The notes beneath the pieces are model-generated. The model saw only the letters and a list, made by a program, of their open reading frames with translations. It was not told the DNA's origin and did not search any database. The position numbers were made by a program, and so were the translations under genes. This document shows, one piece after another, positions 4,981 to 6,680 of a stretch of DNA of 6,680 nt. The number at the start of each line of letters is the position of its first letter. Within the stretch, counting starts at the first letter, position 1. Source of the stretch: an uncultured Janibacter sp. (GTDB lineage: Bacteria > Actinomycetota > Actinomycetes > Actinomycetales > Dermatophilaceae); NCBI GenBank assembly GCA_946222495.1, contig CAMICF010000167.1:1-6680 (forward strand). The letters run 5' to 3'.

Positions 4981-6435
4981 ATGGCCCAGCGCAGAGTCGC
5001 CCTTCGCCCCTCCGACCCGGCTGCGGGGGAGGTCGTCGACGCGGCCGGCCTGCGGCCCCGTCTCGAAGAGATCCGGACCGAGCTCGAGGTCCCGGCGGAG
5101 TTTCCGCCCGAGGCTCTCGCCGAGGCGGACCGGGTTGCGACGCAACCGCTCTCGCTGCCGGAGCGCGACGAGACGGACGTCCCCTTCCTCACCATCGACC
5201 CCGCCGGCTCGATGGACCTCGACCAGGCGATGCACCTCTCGCGGGACGGCGAGGGGTACCGCGTGCGGTACGCGATCGCGCACCTGGAGTCCTTCGTCGA
5301 GCCGGGCGGGGCGATCGACACGGAGGCCCGGCGTCGCGGACAGACGATCTACGCACCCGACGAGCGCACCCCGCTGCACCCGCCGGCCCTGAGCGAGGGG
5401 GCGGCCAGCCTGCTCCCCGACGAGGACCGCCCCGCCTACGTGTGGGACATCCGCCTCGACGCCCGTGGCGAGCACACGTCCGCCGAGGTCCACCCGGCGA
5501 TGGTCCGCAGCGTCGACCGGCTCGAGTACGGGGCCGTCCAGGAGGCCATCGACGCCGGTACCGACGACGAGCGCCTCGTGCTCCTCCGAGAGATCGGCGA
5601 CAAGCGCATCGCCCTCGAGCAGGAGCGTGGGGGTGCCTCCTTGCCGATGCCGGACCAGGAGGTCGAGCAGGACGAAGGGGGCTTCCGCCTCTCCCTGCGT
5701 CCCCTCGTGCCCGCCGAGGACTGGAATGCCCAGATCTCCCTGCTCACCGGGATGGTCGCCGCCGAGATGATGCTCCACGCCGAGGTGGGGATCCTGCGCA
5801 CGATGCCCGAGCCGAGCGAGCAGACGCTCGGCCAGCTGCGGCGCATCGCCAGGGCACTCGGGGTGGAGTGGCCCGCGGAGCAGACGCACGGGGACCTCCT
5901 CCGGTCGCTCGACGGGACCGACCCCCGGCACCTCGCGCTCATCCACGAGTCGACCGTGCTCTTCCGCGGCGCCGGGTACACCGCCTTCGACGGGGGTGTG
6001 CCCGAGCTCGTCGAGCAGGCGGCCATCGCCGCGCCCTACGCCCACGTCACCGCCCCGCTGCGCCGACTCGTCGACCGCTTCGGCCTGGCGCTGTGCAGCG
6101 CGGTGAGCGCGGGCGAGGAGGTGCCGACCTGGGTGCGCCAGGCGCTGCCCACGCTCCCGGACCTCATGGCGACCTCCGACCGGCTGGCGGGAGGTGTCGA
6201 GCGGGCGTCGATGGACGCCGTGGAGGCGGCGACCCTCGCCGACCGCGTGGACGAGACCTTCGCCGCCGTCGTCATCGACGTGCCCGAGGGGGAGCAGGGC
6301 GACCTCGAGATCCAGGTCGTCGACCCGCCCGTCATCGCCCGGGCGAAGGGGGAGGCCGACCTCGGGGCGGAGGTCACCGTCCGCCTCACGGGCGTCGACC
6401 TCGCGCAGGGGAGGGCGACCTTCGAGGTGGCGTGA
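4981..6435 (+). CDS. RNB-domain (RNase II/R family) 3'-5' exoribonuclease, compact actinobacterial form
   Basis: The 484-aa protein is mostly one RNB catalytic domain (about residues 65-375). The metal-site motif TIDPAGSMDLDQA gives Asp73, Asp79 and Asp81, but Gln82 stands where E. coli RNase II has its fourth Asp (Asp210). Other RNB signatures are IYAPDERTPLHPPALSEGAA (123-142) and TAPLRR with Arg361 at the position of the catalytic Arg of TSPIR. The N-terminal cold-shock domains of RNase II (644 aa) and RNase R (813 aa) are missing; only about 60 residues precede the RNB domain. The final 60 residues form a short beta-rich segment that could be a degenerate OB/S1 fold. ATG 4981 was chosen because the 85 codons upstream in frame overlap yaaA antisense and are Arg/Pro-rich. 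A role in RNA turnover is inferred from the family. Confidence 0.9.
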   Translation: MAQRRVALRPSDPAAGEVVDAAGLRPRLEEIRTELEVPAEFPPEALAEADRVATQPLSLPERDETDVPFLTIDPAGSMDLDQAMHLSRDGEGYRVRYAIAHLESFVEPGGAIDTEARRRGQTIYAPDERTPLHPPALSEGAASLLPDEDRPAYVWDIRLDARGEHTSAEVHPAMVRSVDRLEYGAVQEAIDAGTDDERLVLLREIGDKRIALEQERGGASLPMPDQEVEQDEGGFRLSLRPLVPAEDWNAQISLLTGMVAAEMMLHAEVGILRTMPEPSEQTLGQLRRIARALGVEWPAEQTHGDLLRSLDGTDPRHLALIHESTVLFRGAGYTAFDGGVPELVEQAAIAAPYAHVTAPLRRLVDRFGLALCSAVSAGEEVPTWVRQALPTLPDLMATSDRLAGGVERASMDAVEAATLADRVDETFAAVVIDVPEGEQGDLEIQVVDPPVIARAKGEADLGAEVTVRLTGVDLAQGRATFEVA

Positions 6436-6460
6436 GACCGAGGTCGTCATCGGTTAGGGT
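6432..6460 (+). promoter_or_regulatory. Promoter of the Mn riboswitch transcript
   Basis: TAGGGT at 6455-6460 fits a TANNNT -10 box. GTGAGA at 6432-6437 (4 of 6 matches to TTGACA) is placed 17 bp upstream and overlaps the rnr stop codon. Transcription would begin at about 6466-6468, essentially at the first base pair of aptamer helix P1. Confidence 0.55.
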
Positions 6461-6465
6461 GTCCC

Positions 6466-6570
6466 TCGAAAGGGAGTAGTCCCCAACAGGTGCGTCGACA
6501 TACTGAGCCTCGGTCCTCGGATCCCGGCTCCGGCGCACCCGGCCAGCTCGCTGGCGGACGAGACTTTCGA
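6466..6570 (+). promoter_or_regulatory. yybP-ykoY family manganese riboswitch aptamer
   Basis: The element has the family's paired ends. The 5' strand AAAGGGAGTAG (6469-6479) carries the conserved L1 GGAGUAG, and the 3' strand GACGAGACTTT (6557-6567) matches the conserved (G)CAAGACCUUU-type end. P1 is a perfect 7-bp helix, TCGAAAG (6466-6472) with CTTTCGA (6564-6570). Inside it, GGTGCG (6489-6494) pairs with CGCACC (6534-6539), and GAGCC (6505-6509) pairs with GGCTC (6526-6530). A final hairpin, GCCAG-CTCG-CTGGC (6542-6555), comes just before the 3' signature. This is the known order of helices in the family, whose members bind Mn2+ and usually switch on Mn exporters (MntP, TerC-like, UPF0016 or P-type ATPases). 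Assignment is by pattern and folding by eye, not by a covariance search. Confidence 0.83.
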
Positions 6571-6616
6571 CCGGTTTGTCATACGACGATCCCGGTCGAG
6601 GCTCGTCATCGACATG

Positions 6617-6648
6617 GCTCCTCGTCCGGGTGGACGAGGAGCTTTTTT
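6617..6648 (+). terminator. Intrinsic terminator of the riboswitch; 3' arm contains the next gene's SD
   Basis: GCTCCTCGTCC (6617-6627) and GGACGAGGAGC (6632-6642) form a perfect 11-bp stem with a GGGT loop, followed by T6 (6643-6648). It is the only classical terminator in the window. The 3' arm includes GAGGAG (6636-6641), eight bases before the ATG at 6650, so the same hairpin would also hide the ribosome-binding site. Its place between aptamer and start codon makes it the expression platform of the riboswitch. Confidence 0.9.
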
Positions 6649-6649
6649 C

Positions 6650-6680
6650 ATGTTTTCCGCACTGGTGCTCAGCACCGTGG
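6650..6680 (+). CDS. N-terminus of the riboswitch-controlled membrane protein, probable Mn2+ exporter (3' end outside window)
   Basis: ATG 6650 begins MFSALVLSTV before the window ends. It has the best-placed SD in this region (GAGGAG at 6636-6641). The ten residues are hydrophobic and look like the start of a first membrane helix. N-termini of this style are usual in UPF0016/TMEM165-GDT1 proteins, a class of Mn2+ exporters often controlled by yybP-ykoY riboswitches; TerC-like or MntP proteins are alternatives. The function is inferred mainly from the riboswitch, because ten residues cannot identify a family. Confidence 0.65.
   Translation, partial: MFSALVLSTV

Noticed and set aside
4152..5321. 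Long minus-strand open frame (389 codons) spanning yaaA and the rnr start
   Set aside because: Its start lies antisense in rnr, and most of its length is Arg/Pro/Ala-rich shadow translation of yaaA and the promoter gap. yaaA in another minus frame has all family motifs.
4843..6450. 535-codon minus-strand open frame antisense to the RNase gene
   Set aside because: It mirrors the rnr codons (Val/Leu/Gly/Asp-rich, no recognisable domain), as expected for the reverse of a GC-rich gene.
4722..6479. Second plus-strand frame of 585 codons over the RNase gene
   Set aside because: Arg/Gly/Pro-rich shadow; the adjacent frame carries every RNB motif.
6454..6675. 73-codon minus-strand frame across the riboswitch and terminator
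   Set aside because: It overlaps a well-supported RNA element and terminator, with no SD and no recognisable product.
1..6680. CRISPR arrays, insertion sequences, integrase/att sites, phage or defence genes (including tRNA-Val as an integration site)
   Set aside because: No repeat-spacer pattern, transposase, integrase or direct repeat of the tRNA 3' end was seen, and base composition appears uniform across the window.

Overview
The window is high-GC, densely packed chromosomal DNA with the codon use and gene content of an actinobacterium (Actinomycetota). Micrococcales, possibly an Intrasporangiaceae/Dermatophilaceae-type organism, is my best guess; it rests on protein style, not on a marker gene. 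Nothing suggests a mobile element, phage, CRISPR array or recent transfer.

Left part (1-2455), all on the + strand: the 3' end of an unrecognised gene; a tRNA-Val(UAC); a Nif3-like dinuclear-metal protein whose ATG begins two bases after the tRNA; a coiled-coil C4 zinc-ribbon protein that overlaps it by 4 bp; and a small VTT/DedA-like membrane protein. The reading frame of the last gene seems to extend upstream of its first conventional start codon to an ATC with a good Shine-Dalgarno (SD) sequence.

Middle part (2456-4933): a rhodanese/metZ operon (+) with a 4-bp ATGA overlap, for sulfur transfer and homocysteine synthesis. It is followed by a convergent yaaA gene (-) for peroxide/iron stress.

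Right part (4934-6680): a compact RNase II/R-family (RNB) exonuclease gene (+), transcribed divergently from yaaA across a 47-bp gap. Next comes a non-coding stretch of about 215 bp (6436-6649). I read it as a yybP-ykoY manganese riboswitch with its own promoter, a 105-nt aptamer and an 11-bp terminator hairpin with a T6 tract. The 3' arm of that hairpin also contains the SD of the next gene. Only ten codons of that gene are in the window; a membrane Mn2+ exporter (UPF0016/TMEM165-GDT1 or similar) is the likely product.

A theme is initiation without a normal leader. The rhodanese, yaaA and rnr genes each have a TANNNT-type -10 box six or seven bases before the start codon, so their mRNAs are probably leaderless. 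nif3 would gain a nearly leaderless mRNA through tRNA 3' processing. The most interesting regulatory object is the Mn riboswitch at the right edge. The genes otherwise belong to known families, and I see no wholly new multi-gene system.
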